Of a stretch of 64,000 nucleotides of DNA, positions 25,114-33,884 are shown one piece after another. The notes under the pieces are model-generated. The model did no database searches. It was not told the DNA's origin and was given only the letters and a program-made list of their open reading frames with translations. How positions within the stretch are numbered: position 1 is the stretch's first letter; every line of letters starts with the position of its first letter. Origin of the DNA: an uncultured Clostridia bacterium (GTDB taxonomy: Bacteria > Bacillota > Clostridia > Oscillospirales > Ruminococcaceae); contig CANQHA010000001.1 of the NCBI GenBank assembly GCA_947623585.1, positions 277,491 to 341,490 of the forward strand, in the 5' to 3' direction. The translations under genes and the position numbers were made by a program.

Positions 25114-25261
25114 TTTCTGTACCCCTTTCCGATAAATTTATTCCGTCAAACATAGGCCGCGGAGGGTAAAATTCCGCTTTGCGGCATGACCCGCGGTCAG
25201 CGTATGCGGTAAGGCTCAATCGAGCCTCGACTATTCTATCACAGATTTTCTGATTTGTAAA
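25114..25261 (-). promoter_or_regulatory. rpsO promoter and structured leader
   Basis: The minus strand shows TTTACA, a 17-nt spacer and TAGAAT (plus 25233-25261), then a leader with hairpins GAGGCTC/GAGCCT and CCGC/GCGG before GGAAAGGGG and the ATG. S15 is known to repress its own translation through leader structures in several bacteria, so this leader is a candidate autoregulatory site. The promoter is visible; autoregulation is inference. Confidence 0.6.
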
Positions 25262-25268
25262 GCCCTTT

Positions 25269-26123
25269 TTAATAATTTTTTGCCAATTTCGCCGCGGTAA
25301 GGGTGTTTTTCATGAGCATTGCGATCGTCATCGGCCCGACGCCGCCCGGAACGGGGGTTATGAAGCCCGCTTTTTCGGATACCGCAGAAAAATCAACGTC
25401 GCCGCACAGCTTGCCGTTTTCGTCGCGGTTCATGCCGACGTCGATCACCACTGCGCCCTCTTTCACCATGTCGGCGGTTATCAGCTTGGGCTTTCCGACC
25501 GCCGCGACAAGTATATCGGCCTCACGGCACTCGGCGGCGAGGTCTTTGGTTTTTGAATGGCAGATCGTGACGGTTCCGTTCTCGTGCAAAAGAAGCATTG
25601 CCATGGGCTTGCCGACTATGTTTGAACGCCCGACGACCACGCACTTTTTGCCGGCGACGGATATCCCCGCCGACCGGATAAGCTCCATGACGCCCGCGGG
25701 GGTGCAGGGCAAAAAGTCATAGTCGCCTATCATTATTTTTCCGACGTTTGCGGGGTGAAACGCGTCAACGTCCTTTTTCGGAGATATCGCGCCGATCACC
25801 GCGCGCTCGTCGATGTGCTTCGGCAGAGGAAGCTGGCACAAAATTCCGTGCACCGAGGGGTCGGCGTTCAGCTTTTCGATAAGCCCGATGAGATCGGCCT
25901 GAGAGGTCTCGGCGGGAAGGATATGCTCAAACGAATTGAAGCCGACCTCAAGGCAGGCCTTTTTCTTGTTGCCGACATAGATCTTTGAAGCCGGATCGTC
26001 TCCGACCAAAATCACCGCAAGCCCCGGCACCGTGCCGGTTTTTTGAATGAAATCGGCGGTCTCGGCCTTTACCTCGCCGCGAACCCGCAGCGATATCTCT
26101 TTTCCGTTAATCAGATTCGCCAT
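25269..26123 (-). CDS. folD: Methylenetetrahydrofolate dehydrogenase / cyclohydrolase FolD
   Basis: 284 aa from [10 protein letters not shown], chosen because GGAGG lies 7 nt upstream; the track version runs back into lgt in another frame. [18 protein letters not shown] contains the catalytic Tyr and Lys, [27 protein letters not shown] and [16 protein letters not shown] are family signatures. It interconverts 5,10-methylene-, methenyl- and 10-formyl-THF with NADP. Its start overlaps the end of lgt by 17 nt. Confidence 0.96.
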   Translation of the reverse strand: MANLINGKEISLRVRGEVKAETADFIQKTGTVPGLAVILVGDDPASKIYVGNKKKACLEVGFNSFEHILPAETSQADLIGLIEKLNADPSVHGILCQLPLPKHIDERAVIGAISPKKDVDAFHPANVGKIMIGDYDFLPCTPAGVMELIRSAGISVAGKKCVVVGRSNIVGKPMAMLLLHENGTVTICHSKTKDLAAECREADILVAAVGKPKLITADMVKEGAVVIDVGMNRDENGKLCGDVDFSAVSEKAGFITPVPGGVGPMTIAMLMKNTLTAAKLAKNY

Positions 26124-27300
26124 TTTCAGCCTCCGCGTTGTCGTCGCCCGCTTCTTCAAGGGGCGTATCCTCCGATGTTTCGTCCGAATTCTCCTCGGGA
26201 GCAGCTTCGGTACCGTCGGTCGTCTCGTCCTCGTCGGCGTCCTCGGCAAGAATGTGAACGTTAAGCTCGCCGTCGGCGTTTTCACGGCGGTTGCGCTTTG
26301 CCTGAATCTCGTCTTCGTTCAGCTTGAGGAGCCGCATTGATTCCTCGGTCTCATAATAGAACGTATAGCCGTGCTTTCGCACCGAGATGTAGTTGAACGT
26401 CCAGATGACTATTGAGAAGATGACGCAGGTGCCCGCGACAACCTGTGAGACCTTGAGCGGGGTGCCGGGAATGTAAAGGCTGTCGGTCCTGAGCGCTTCT
26501 ATCCAGAATCTTCCGGCGCCGTACCAGCCGATGTATAAAAGGAATATCTCGCCGTCGAACTTGCGGAAATAAAGCGAATATATGTGAAGGACTATGAACC
26601 CGACAATGCACCACAGCGACTCGTAGAAGAAGCAGGGGTGAGCGACCATTTCTCGTGCCTGATTCGTTATAACGCTGACGTTATCGGGGTTGTAGAAGAA
26701 GTAGAGATCGTCGATAATCGAGCTGCTCGTCATTCCCCAAGGAAGCGTGGTCTTTGCTCCGAAGCACTCCTGATTGAAGAAGTTGCCCCATCTGCCGAGG
26801 CACTGACCGATTAGAAGCCCTAAGCCCATCAGGTCGAGCATCGGAGGGATCTTGACCTTTCTTATCATCGCAACGACGCCGCCGAAAATCAGCGCTCCGA
26901 TGACGCCGCCATAGATCGCAAGCCCGCCGTCTCGTATGCTTAAAACCGAGCGTATGCTCAAACCGCCCTCGTCGGTTAAATAGCGCGGCATATTGAATAC
27001 GACGTAATATGCCCTCGCACCGATTATTCCTCCGACAAGGCCGCACAAAACAACGTCCATGACCCGGTTTGAGTCGAGCCCGAAGCTCTTGGTGCGGGAG
27101 TTTGCATAAATCACCGCAAGAAGCATTCCGAAAGCGATGAGAAAACCGTACCAGTAGATCTCGAGCCGCTCGCCGTTGAACCACGGTATCGTGAAGAAAA
27201 CATTGTCGATTTTGATTCCGTTGGGGAACAGCCAGTCGCAGAACGGGAAATATATAACGTTCGGCGTGTCCATTACCTGACGCACAAATTCAATAGTCAT
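26107..27300 (-). CDS. lgt: Prolipoprotein diacylglyceryl transferase with acidic C-terminal tail
   Basis: 397 aa, longer than the usual 260-300. The seven-helix Lgt core is present with [33 protein letters not shown] (the diagnostic Lgt signature) and the C-terminal [18 protein letters not shown]. After the last helix about 75 residues, rich in Glu/Asp ([18 protein letters not shown]), extend into the cytoplasm; these are not needed in other Lgt proteins. It lipidates Cys of prolipoproteins, of which this window encodes at least four. Confidence 0.95.
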   Translation of the reverse strand: MTIEFVRQVMDTPNVIYFPFCDWLFPNGIKIDNVFFTIPWFNGERLEIYWYGFLIAFGMLLAVIYANSRTKSFGLDSNRVMDVVLCGLVGGIIGARAYYVVFNMPRYLTDEGGLSIRSVLSIRDGGLAIYGGVIGALIFGGVVAMIRKVKIPPMLDLMGLGLLIGQCLGRWGNFFNQECFGAKTTLPWGMTSSSIIDDLYFFYNPDNVSVITNQAREMVAHPCFFYESLWCIVGFIVLHIYSLYFRKFDGEIFLLYIGWYGAGRFWIEALRTDSLYIPGTPLKVSQVVAGTCVIFSIVIWTFNYISVRKHGYTFYYETEESMRLLKLNEDEIQAKRNRRENADGELNVHILAEDADEDETTDGTEAAPEENSDETSEDTPLEEAGDDNAEAENGESD

Positions 27301-27301
27301 T

Positions 27302-28600
27302 TTAACTCTCCTTTTGTCTGTCGTTCGGCATTATTATCGAAATTGCGCTGCGCGAGGGATCTAACAGCCGATCGAGCCGCGACGCAACGTCATCAAATTC
27401 AAGCCCCGCAAGCACATCGACGGGGTCGAATGCTCCGAAGCCCGCCATGTGCGAGCGTATCATCTGCTCGGCGACCTCGGAAACGTCGTTGAAAATCCGT
27501 ATCTGCGCGCCGTAGCTGCTGCGCTTGAACTCCTCGAATTCCTCGCGGGAAAGCCCCTCGCGGCGGGCGCGCTCGATCTCAAGATTCATCAGCCTGTAAA
27601 CCTCGTCGGGGTCGGGCGATTCGCCTGTCGCCGAGTTCATGAAATAGCCCTCGCCGTCGTCGGTCTCGGTCTCAAAGCTCTGATTTATCAGACCCGATGC
27701 GGAGTTTTTCTTGAAAAATTCCGAGGTCTGGCCGAAAAGCGTGCTCATCAAAAACGCCGAGGCGTATTCGTTTTTGAGCATCTCTTTTCCCGAGCAGGGC
27801 TCGCACTTATAACCTATCGCGAAAAGCGGCACGCCGACGGTCATTTTAACTTCGATGCGCTTTTTTGCGGGCTCGGGCGGCTCGTCGGGCAAAACCGAGA
27901 TAAGTCCGTTGTCTTTTGACGGCGCGAGCATTTCGTCTGCTATTCGCAAAACATCGTCAACGCGGCAGTTTCCGGCAACGCTCAGAACCATGTTGTTTAA
28001 GTTATAAAACGTATTGTAGCAGCGATATAAAAGCTCGGCGTCGATCCTTTTTATCGACTCGACCGTGCCGGGAATGTCAATTCTCACCGGGTGATTTTTG
28101 TATACGGCTTTCAGAAGCTCAAAGAACACCCTGCGGTAAGGGTTTTCCTCGCACATCTTTATCTCCTGCCCGATGATCCCCTGCTCGCTGTCAACGCTCT
28201 CTTGGGTGAAATAAGGCTTTTGAACGAAATCGAGGAGGATCCTTAAAGATTCCTCGAAATTGTCGGTGCAGTCAAAATAATATTCGGTGCGGTTGAAGGT
28301 GGTATAAGCGTTTGCCGAGGCGCCGGTCTTTGCAAAAAGATCGTATGCCTGACAGTCCTCGTTTTCAAACAGCTTGTGCTCCAAAAAGTGCGCGATACCG
28401 TCGGGCACGGTGATAAAATCGCTGTCCTCCGAGGTTTTGAAAACGGCGTCCATCGAGCCGTATTTTGTGCCGAACATCGCGCTGGTTCCGCAAAAGCCCG
28501 GAAGCTCCATTACATATACCGTCAGCCCCGACGGGTGCTTTATGCGGTAATAGCTTTCGCCGGCGCGCTCGTTTTTTATCAGAATTTTTTCGTGGTTCAC
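27302..28600 (-). CDS. yfmH: M16 family metallopeptidase (YfmH-like, active member)
   Basis: 432 aa. The inverted zinc motif HFLEH is at 71-75 in GIAHFLEHKLFE, with a downstream Glu in the EQGIIGQEIKMCEENPY region. It overlaps the next upstream gene, an M16-fold protein without HXXEH, by 4 nt (ATGA). The pair matches YfmF/YfmH-type proteins, annotated elsewhere as associated with 5-aminopentanol modification of EF-P in Bacillus. Whether that holds here is unknown, as no efp gene is in the window. It ends 1 nt before lgt. Confidence 0.85.
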   Translation of the reverse strand: MNHEKILIKNERAGESYYRIKHPSGLTVYVMELPGFCGTSAMFGTKYGSMDAVFKTSEDSDFITVPDGIAHFLEHKLFENEDCQAYDLFAKTGASANAYTTFNRTEYYFDCTDNFEESLRILLDFVQKPYFTQESVDSEQGIIGQEIKMCEENPYRRVFFELLKAVYKNHPVRIDIPGTVESIKRIDAELLYRCYNTFYNLNNMVLSVAGNCRVDDVLRIADEMLAPSKDNGLISVLPDEPPEPAKKRIEVKMTVGVPLFAIGYKCEPCSGKEMLKNEYASAFLMSTLFGQTSEFFKKNSASGLINQSFETETDDGEGYFMNSATGESPDPDEVYRLMNLEIERARREGLSREEFEEFKRSSYGAQIRIFNDVSEVAEQMIRSHMAGFGAFDPVDVLAGLEFDDVASRLDRLLDPSRSAISIIMPNDRQKES

Positions 28601-29889
28601 TTGGCATCTCCGTTTCCGCCGACGGCGTTTTTAAGAACAAAAACCGTGTCCTCTCTTAAAGAAGCCGCCGCTGCGATCACCTCGTCGCGGGTGACATTTT
28701 CTATATCCTCGATACGCTCCTCGGGCCTCAGATTTGTACCCTTTATCGCCTGAAGATAATACCAGTCGCCGATTTTTCCGGCCTTGTCATAAACAGAGCG
28801 GAAATCGTTTATTATCCCGCGCTTGATATCGGAAAGCTCTTCGTCGCTAAACTCTCCCCGAGAAACGGCGCCGAGCTGAGAAAGTATCTCCTCCCTTGCG
28901 CGATCGACGTTTTCGGAATCTACCCCGCAGATGACCGTTACCGCGCCTTTTGCCTCGGAATAAACGGCATAGCAGTAATAGCAGAGGCTCAGCTTCTGGC
29001 GGACGTTCAGAAACAGCTTTGATATCGGCGAATCGGCATAAAGCGAGTTGAAAACGGTCATGGCGGCGCTTTTGTCAAAATCGGTCTTGAACACCATGAC
29101 GAGGTTTGCCTGCAAAACGTCGAGGCAAAGCTGTTTATATTCGGGCGAGGGCTTGAGCGGGCTTTTTGCAAAGTATTCGGGCGAGCCGGAATAGCTTCGA
29201 TTCTCCGAAAATCTTTTTGCAAAGGCCGAGGCGATTTTTTCGTGGTCTTCGCCTCCCCCGCTGAGGGTCATCTCTATCCTTGCGGTTTTAAGAAGCTCTT
29301 TATAGACCTCGTAAGCCCGAACGGGGTTCGCCTTTTCAACGTCGTCCCTCGAGCCGTAATATCTTCCCGCAGAGGTCTCTCCGCGATAAGCCGTTTCGGC
29401 GGCAAGGCTTACGGCGTATGAAGCCTTGTCGTTTATCTCGGAATCTATCGCGCTGAGAAGATTTAATCTGCAAATGTCAAACTCTGCGCTCTCAAAGCCG
29501 CCGTCCTTCAAAGAGGGACTGAAAATGCAGTCGGAGAGGATCTTTACCGCCTCGTCGGAGATTTTTTCGCCGTTAAGAGAAAAGCGGTCGCAAAGATACA
29601 GAACCGACACCGAAAGCTCGAAAATGCCTCCGCGGTGGCGGCAGTAAGCGCCGGTCCACGAGCCGTAAAGCGAGTTGAGCTTTCGGGCCAAAGATGCGCT
29701 GTCGGGATAATTTGAGTTGGTCGAGGCCAACATCTGAGGTATCAGCGCGTAGTAGGCCGCAAGGTCTTTTCGGTATTCGGTCAGAAATCTGACGGTTATA
29801 ATGTCGCTTTTGAACTTGGGGTCAAAAACGCAGGTCGCATAAATTCCGGCTCCGAGATCGAGCCGCTTGCCGTTTAATTCCAAAATCAT
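28597..29889 (-). CDS. yfmF: M16 family protein lacking the zinc motif (YfmF-like)
   Basis: 430 aa from the ATG; the track begins one codon earlier at a GTG directly before it. The M16 fold is evident (SLARKLNSLYGSWTGAYCRHRGGIFELSVSV; QKLSLCYYCYAVYSEAKGAVTVICG), but no HXXEH or related zinc ligand set is present, as expected for the non-catalytic half of an M16 heterodimer. It is translationally coupled to the active partner. Confidence 0.82.
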   Translation of the reverse strand: MILELNGKRLDLGAGIYATCVFDPKFKSDIITVRFLTEYRKDLAAYYALIPQMLASTNSNYPDSASLARKLNSLYGSWTGAYCRHRGGIFELSVSVLYLCDRFSLNGEKISDEAVKILSDCIFSPSLKDGGFESAEFDICRLNLLSAIDSEINDKASYAVSLAAETAYRGETSAGRYYGSRDDVEKANPVRAYEVYKELLKTARIEMTLSGGGEDHEKIASAFAKRFSENRSYSGSPEYFAKSPLKPSPEYKQLCLDVLQANLVMVFKTDFDKSAAMTVFNSLYADSPISKLFLNVRQKLSLCYYCYAVYSEAKGAVTVICGVDSENVDRAREEILSQLGAVSRGEFSDEELSDIKRGIINDFRSVYDKAGKIGDWYYLQAIKGTNLRPEERIEDIENVTRDEVIAAAASLREDTVFVLKNAVGGNGDAK

Positions 29890-29968
29890 CACCCTTTAAA
29901 ATTCCAGCAAATACAGCTTTCATTATTTTACCACAACGGCGAGATTTATGCAAGCGGTTTTGCAAAAG

Positions 29969-29999
29969 AAATCCGCCCCCGATGAAAAAGGGCGGAAGA
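29969..29999 (-). terminator. Terminator-like hairpin downstream of abrB
   Basis: On the minus strand TCCGCCC pairs with GGGCGGA across TTTTTCATCGG and is followed by TTTCTTTT. It separates the abrB gene from the M16 gene pair. Confidence 0.65.
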
Positions 30000-30054
30000 T
30001 TTTATGAATATGTAAATTCGGCCGGGCATATCTTTTAATGTCCGAAGCCGGTCC

Positions 30055-30297
30055 TCAAAGCTGCTTCAGCTTGTCGAGGCAATTTCTGCAAACAATTTTT
30101 GCGTCAAAGCGAACGACGTTCTCACTGTCTCCGCAGAAAACGCAGGAGTCAGTGTATTTTTTGAGAATAATGCTGTCGCCCTCGGTGAAAATCTCTATCG
30201 GATCCTTCTCCTTGATATCCATGATTTTCCTCAACTCCATGGGGACTACTATCCGTCCCAGTTCATCTACTTTTCTTACAATACCGGTAGATTTCAT
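30055..30297 (-). CDS. AbrB-family transition-state regulator
   Basis: 80 aa. The first 50 residues (MKSTGIVRKVDELGRIVVPMELRK...) are the AbrB/SpoVT swapped-hairpin DNA-binding domain. The C-terminal part has CVFCG and CRNC 17 residues apart, a possible zinc knuckle as in other clostridial AbrB proteins. AGGAGG precedes the ATG. AbrB represses post-exponential genes and is itself repressed by Spo0A; a perfect Spo0A box lies upstream at 30472-30478. Length rules out SpoVT (about 178 aa). Confidence 0.88.
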   Translation of the reverse strand: MKSTGIVRKVDELGRIVVPMELRKIMDIKEKDPIEIFTEGDSIILKKYTDSCVFCGDSENVVRFDAKIVCRNCLDKLKQL

Positions 30298-30471
30298 GAT
30301 GTCCTCCTTTGATAAATCGTGATGTGTTCTTTTCTCGGCTTCCTAAAGCCGTGCCGGAAATTTTCCTCTTAATTCTCTTTCCGGAATTGCCGCGGGTGGA
30401 AAACTAAAATAGTCGCTTCTCCTACTTTGTAATTCCACGCCTTCACCTCACTTGTTTATTTTTCGACATAT

Positions 30472-30478
30472 TACCATA
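30472..30478 (-). promoter_or_regulatory. Consensus Spo0A box between abrB and spmA
   Basis: TTCGACA on the plus strand, TGTCGAA on the minus strand, matches the 0A box exactly. It lies 175 nt upstream of the abrB start and 57 nt upstream of the spmA start. In Bacillus abrB is a direct Spo0A target, so repression of abrB, activation of spmAB, or both, are plausible. Confidence 0.55.
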
Positions 30479-30534
30479 CTTTCCTTGTTTTGTCAATCGT
30501 AATTTTTACTAAAAATCGCCGAAAAGGTATCAAA

Positions 30535-31119
30535 ATGATAGGTATTTTGCTTTTTTCGATTATTTTCGCATCAGTTATTTACTCCGCGGCGGCAGGGACT
30601 GCCCCCGAAGTTTCGACCGCGGCGCTTTCGGCGGGCGAAGAAGCCGTCAGCCTCACCCTCACCCTCGCGGGGGCGATGGCGGTTTGGGGAGGGGTCATGA
30701 AGATCGCCGAGAGGTCGGGGCTCACCGAGCATCTGACAAATATTCTCAAACCTATCCTAAGATTGATATTTCGCGGACTTAAAAAGGACTCCCCCGCGCT
30801 TAGGGCGATCGCTATGAACATGAGCGCGAATATCCTCGGGCTCGGAAACGCCGCTACTCCTCTCGGCATTGAAGCGATGAAGCGCCTTGAACAGGAGGAA
30901 AGCCCCGGCGAGGCCGCCTCGCAGAACATGATCAGGCTTGCGGTGATGAACGCCTGCTCGCTTGAGATATTTCCCGCAACGGTCGCGGTGATGCGCTCTC
31001 GGGCGGGCAGCCGTGCTCCGACGGAAATAATACCCTGCGTGATATTCGTTTCGTTTGCTTCTTTGGCGGCAGCGCTCGCCGTCGCCGAGATCTTTAACGC
31101 TTCGGGAGGCAAAAAATGA
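30535..31119 (+). CDS. spmA: Spore maturation protein A
   Basis: 194 aa from MIGILLFSII; AAAGG lies 7 nt before this ATG, so I drop the 15 extra residues of the track. A nucleoside-recognition/gate-fold membrane protein with about four hydrophobic segments and the SpmA hallmark MNMSANILGLGNAATPLGIEAMKRLE. SpmA and SpmB are needed for spore core dehydration. It overlaps spmB by 4 nt (ATGA). Confidence 0.93.
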   Translation: MIGILLFSIIFASVIYSAAAGTAPEVSTAALSAGEEAVSLTLTLAGAMAVWGGVMKIAERSGLTEHLTNILKPILRLIFRGLKKDSPALRAIAMNMSANILGLGNAATPLGIEAMKRLEQEESPGEAASQNMIRLAVMNACSLEIFPATVAVMRSRAGSRAPTEIIPCVIFVSFASLAAALAVAEIFNASGGKK

Positions 31120-31634
31120 ACTTCAGCTCGCTTATCCTGCCGGTTCTGATACTCGGGGTCTTTATGCACGGGGTGTTCAAAAAGGTGGATATCCTTGACG
31201 CTTTCGCCGAGGGCGCGCGCGAAAACCTTGTCACCTCGGCGCAGCTTCTTCCGACCCTTGCGCTTTTGATGCTTGCGGTAGGAATGTTTCGGGCCTCGGG
31301 CGCTCTCGGGGCTTTCACCTCGCTGATAGCCCCGCTCTTTGAGTTTTTGGGCTTTCCGCCCGAATGCCTGCCGCTGGCGCTTTTAAGGCCCGTCTCGGGG
31401 AGCGGCGCGCTCTCGGTGCTCGAAAATATTCTTTCCGAGCAGGGACCCGACAGCTTCGCCGGAAAGGTCGCGAGCGTGCTTATGGGCTCGACCGAGACGA
31501 CCTTTTATACCGTCGCGGTGTATTTCGGGGCGACGAAAATCAAAAAGACCCGCCATGCGCTCGCTTCTGCGCTGGCGGGAGATATGACCGCGTTTTTGCT
31601 CTCGGCCGCGGCGGTCAGGCTGTTTTTGGGATAG
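31116..31634 (+). CDS. spmB: Spore maturation protein B
   Basis: 172 aa. Membrane protein with the SpmB features LPVLILGVFMHGVFKKVDILDAFAEGARE and LLRPVSGSGALSVLENIL plus MGSTETTFYTVAVYFGATKIKKTRHA. It acts with SpmA in spore dehydration. Its stop meets the stop of a minus-strand gene directly (31634/31635), leaving no room for a terminator between them. Confidence 0.93.
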   Translation: MNFSSLILPVLILGVFMHGVFKKVDILDAFAEGARENLVTSAQLLPTLALLMLAVGMFRASGALGAFTSLIAPLFEFLGFPPECLPLALLRPVSGSGALSVLENILSEQGPDSFAGKVASVLMGSTETTFYTVAVYFGATKIKKTRHALASALAGDMTAFLLSAAAVRLFLG

Positions 31635-32057
31635 CTATTTCACCCTTGTGAAGGTGACCTTTTCGCCCTGTTCGTAAGATTCAGAATAATCTAACTTCGC
31701 CGTGCGGTTTATCCTCACGGTGAATTTTTCTTTGCTGCATTTCGTTCTGAGCCAACTGTCGGCGGCGTCAGGGTGGGCGTAAACGCTTAAGGTGCCGTTT
31801 GCCGCGTCGGCGACTTCATAGCTTGCTTCTCCGCCGTCAAAGGTATAAATGATCTCGGCGCGGCACTGATAGACCGACTCGTCGTACTCTTTCACCAAAA
31901 GCCGAAAAGCTCCGTCCTCGGATATCCACTCGGAGTTTTCAAATTCGGTCGGCAGCGGAGAAAATCTCGTTATAAGCGAACCCGCAAGAAGATATATCCC
32001 CGCGAGCGCAAAAAACGCCGCTAATGCCGCCAAAACGATAACGACTGCTTTTTTCAT
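31635..32057 (-). CDS. Membrane-anchored protein of unknown function
   Basis: 140 aa with an N-terminal hydrophobic helix (about 5-28, no lipobox, so an anchor or signal peptide) and a small extracytoplasmic beta-rich domain that includes WISEDGAFRLLVKEYDE. No family recognised. It overlaps ymdB by 4 nt (ATGA) and so is probably co-transcribed with it and the TtcA-like gene. Confidence 0.65.
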   Translation of the reverse strand: MKKAVVIVLAALAAFFALAGIYLLAGSLITRFSPLPTEFENSEWISEDGAFRLLVKEYDESVYQCRAEIIYTFDGGEASYEVADAANGTLSVYAHPDAADSWLRTKCSKEKFTVRINRTAKLDYSESYEQGEKVTFTRVK

Positions 32058-32821
32058 CTTTCGGTCACCCTTTCAATGCTTTTCGCCCTGCCGGTTTTTT
32101 CGTCAAAATCCACCGCGACGCCGTTTATAAAGCAGGGCGTCTGCGCCTCGGTGAAACGAACGGGTATTTTGAGCCTCAGCTTTGTTATCGCGGCGCTTTT
32201 CTCTACCCCGAGAACGGATTCCTCGGGTCCGGTCATACCCGCGTCGGTGATATAGGCCGTGCCGCCCGAAAGAACGGTCTCGTCGGCGGTCTGAACATGA
32301 GTGTGAGTGCCGATGACCGCCGTCGCCCTGCCGTCGAGATAATATCCCATCGCTTTTTTCTCGGCGGTTGCCTCGGCGTGAAAATCCAAAAATATGTTCG
32401 GCGTGTCGAGCTCGGAAAGAATCGAATCTATCTTCTCAAAGGGGTTTCCGAGCGGCTCCATGAAAGCCGTGCCCATTAAATTCACAACGGCGACCCGCGC
32501 TCTGCCCATATCTAAGATATGGTATCCCCTGCCGTAGACGCCCTCGGGGAAATTTGCGGGGCGAATGAGATGAGGGATATCGTCGAAGATGGTCTGAGCC
32601 TCGTGGCGCTTGAAAGCGTGGTTTCCGGTGGTGATAACGTCGGCCCCGAGCTGAGTGAGCATTTTTGCCGAGACGGCGGTGATACCGTTTCCGGTCGCGG
32701 AGTTTTCGCCGTTCACAACAAGTATGTCGGCTTCATATCTCTGGCGCAGCTCTTTTATTTTAGAAGCCAAAAACCGGCAGCCCGCCGCTCCGACAACGTC
32801 GCCTATAAACAAAAGTTTCAT
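32054..32821 (-). CDS. ymdB: YmdB-family metallophosphoesterase
   Basis: 255 aa, normal family length. The metal ligands are visible: FIGDVVG (Asp8), NGENSATGNG, TTGNHAFK, FHAEATAEKKAMGYYLDGR and GTHTHVQTAD. YmdB hydrolyses 2',3'-cyclic nucleotides and influences sporulation versus biofilm fate in Bacillus. It overlaps both neighbours by 4 nt. Confidence 0.93.
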   Translation of the reverse strand: MKLLFIGDVVGAAGCRFLASKIKELRQRYEADILVVNGENSATGNGITAVSAKMLTQLGADVITTGNHAFKRHEAQTIFDDIPHLIRPANFPEGVYGRGYHILDMGRARVAVVNLMGTAFMEPLGNPFEKIDSILSELDTPNIFLDFHAEATAEKKAMGYYLDGRATAVIGTHTHVQTADETVLSGGTAYITDAGMTGPEESVLGVEKSAAITKLRLKIPVRFTEAQTPCFINGVAVDFDEKTGRAKSIERVTER

Positions 32822-33561
32822 TCGCTTTTTTCACCCTCCGTTTCTTTATAGCCCCAGCCGTCGATTCCCGCTCGGCGCATAGCCCCGAAAATTCGGTCGG
32901 AAAAGCCGTGATCCAAACGCTCTCGCTCCGAAATAAAGCGCTTTGTCTCCTCGCGCATGGTGTGACCGTCGGCCGGACATTTTGATTTTACGACCTCAAG
33001 CCCCTCGCGCTTCGCGGCCCTTATTATCTCCCTCTCGGGGGCGAAAACGAGCGGGCGTATCACGGTTATTTCGCGGCGGTCAAGAAAGCTCTTGGGTGAA
33101 AAGCAGCCGATTCTTCCCTCGACGAAAAGATTCATCAAAAAGGTCTCGACGGCGTCGTTATAATGGTGGCCGAGCGCGACCTTGTTGCAGCCCGCCTGCT
33201 TTGCCGCGTTGTGAAGCGCTCCTCGGCGAAGCCTTGAACAAAGCGAGCATGGGTGCTCTTCGTGCCGAACGTCAAAAACTATCTCGCCGATTCGCGAACG
33301 CTCAAGAATATAAGGCACGCCGTTTTGCTCGCAGAGTTTTTCGACCGAGGAATAGTCCCCGAACTCTCCCCCGAAGCAAGGGTCCATCGTTACGGCGACG
33401 AGCTGATAATCTATTCCGATGAAGCTGCGGAGCTTTATCAGCCCCGAAAGCAGAACAAGGCTGTCCTTTCCTCCCGAAACGCCGACGGCAATTTTGTCGC
33501 CGTCCGAAATAAGGTCGAACTCGGTTATCGCTTTTCTCATATATCCAAGGATCTTCTGCAT
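32818..33561 (-). CDS. TtcA-family tRNA-thiolation ATPase
   Basis: 247 aa. The PP-loop VGVSGGKDSLVLLSG is at 27-41, and HPCSLCSRLRRGALHNAA holds the CXXC pair that binds an Fe-S cluster in TtcA, followed by KVALGHHYNDAVETFLMNL. TtcA makes 2-thiocytidine at tRNA position 32; clostridial relatives may act on other sites. First gene of the ymdB operon, with hairpins upstream in the gap to pckA. Confidence 0.85.
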   Translation of the reverse strand: MQKILGYMRKAITEFDLISDGDKIAVGVSGGKDSLVLLSGLIKLRSFIGIDYQLVAVTMDPCFGGEFGDYSSVEKLCEQNGVPYILERSRIGEIVFDVRHEEHPCSLCSRLRRGALHNAAKQAGCNKVALGHHYNDAVETFLMNLFVEGRIGCFSPKSFLDRREITVIRPLVFAPEREIIRAAKREGLEVVKSKCPADGHTMREETKRFISERERLDHGFSDRIFGAMRRAGIDGWGYKETEGEKSE

Positions 33562-33649
33562 AAATACCTCCGCAAAAACGCTCTGACTGTATTATACTAT
33601 ATTCGCCCGGATTTGAAAAGCCCCCGCGGCGGAAAATTTCTCAAAAAAG

Positions 33650-33688
33650 CGAAATAAGCGAACGAAGAACGCTCACTTATTTCGCCAT
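33650..33688. terminator. Inverted repeat between ttcA-like gene and pckA
   Basis: GCGAAATAAGCG and CTCACTTATTTCGC form a 12-14 bp stem around GAACGAAGAACG. There is no long T-run next to it, so it may be a regulatory hairpin rather than a terminator. Confidence 0.4.
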
Positions 33689-33834
33689 TTACTTGGAACA
33701 TTATATTATGAAGATGTCGTTTTAAACCCTCTCGGGCTCTTTGCATGATTATTATAACCGATATGCTTTGATTTGTAAATGGTAAAAATACAAGAAAATA
33801 AGTCAATATTTTCTCTCTTAAAAGCAAGATTGCA

Positions 33835-33862
33835 CAAAAATCCCGCCACGCGGGCGGGATTT
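33835..33862 (-). terminator. Intrinsic terminator of pckA
   Basis: On the minus strand ATCCCGCC pairs with GGCGGGAT around CGCGT and is followed by TTTTGTG. It lies about 25 nt past the pckA stop. Confidence 0.85.
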
Positions 33863-33884
33863 AAAATGCATGAGCCGAGTAAAA

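Noticed and set aside
25269-26285. FolD with a 54-residue N-terminal extension
   Set aside because: The extension ([15 protein letters not shown]...) is the lgt tail read in another frame; the ATG at 26123 has a ribosome site and matches the family.
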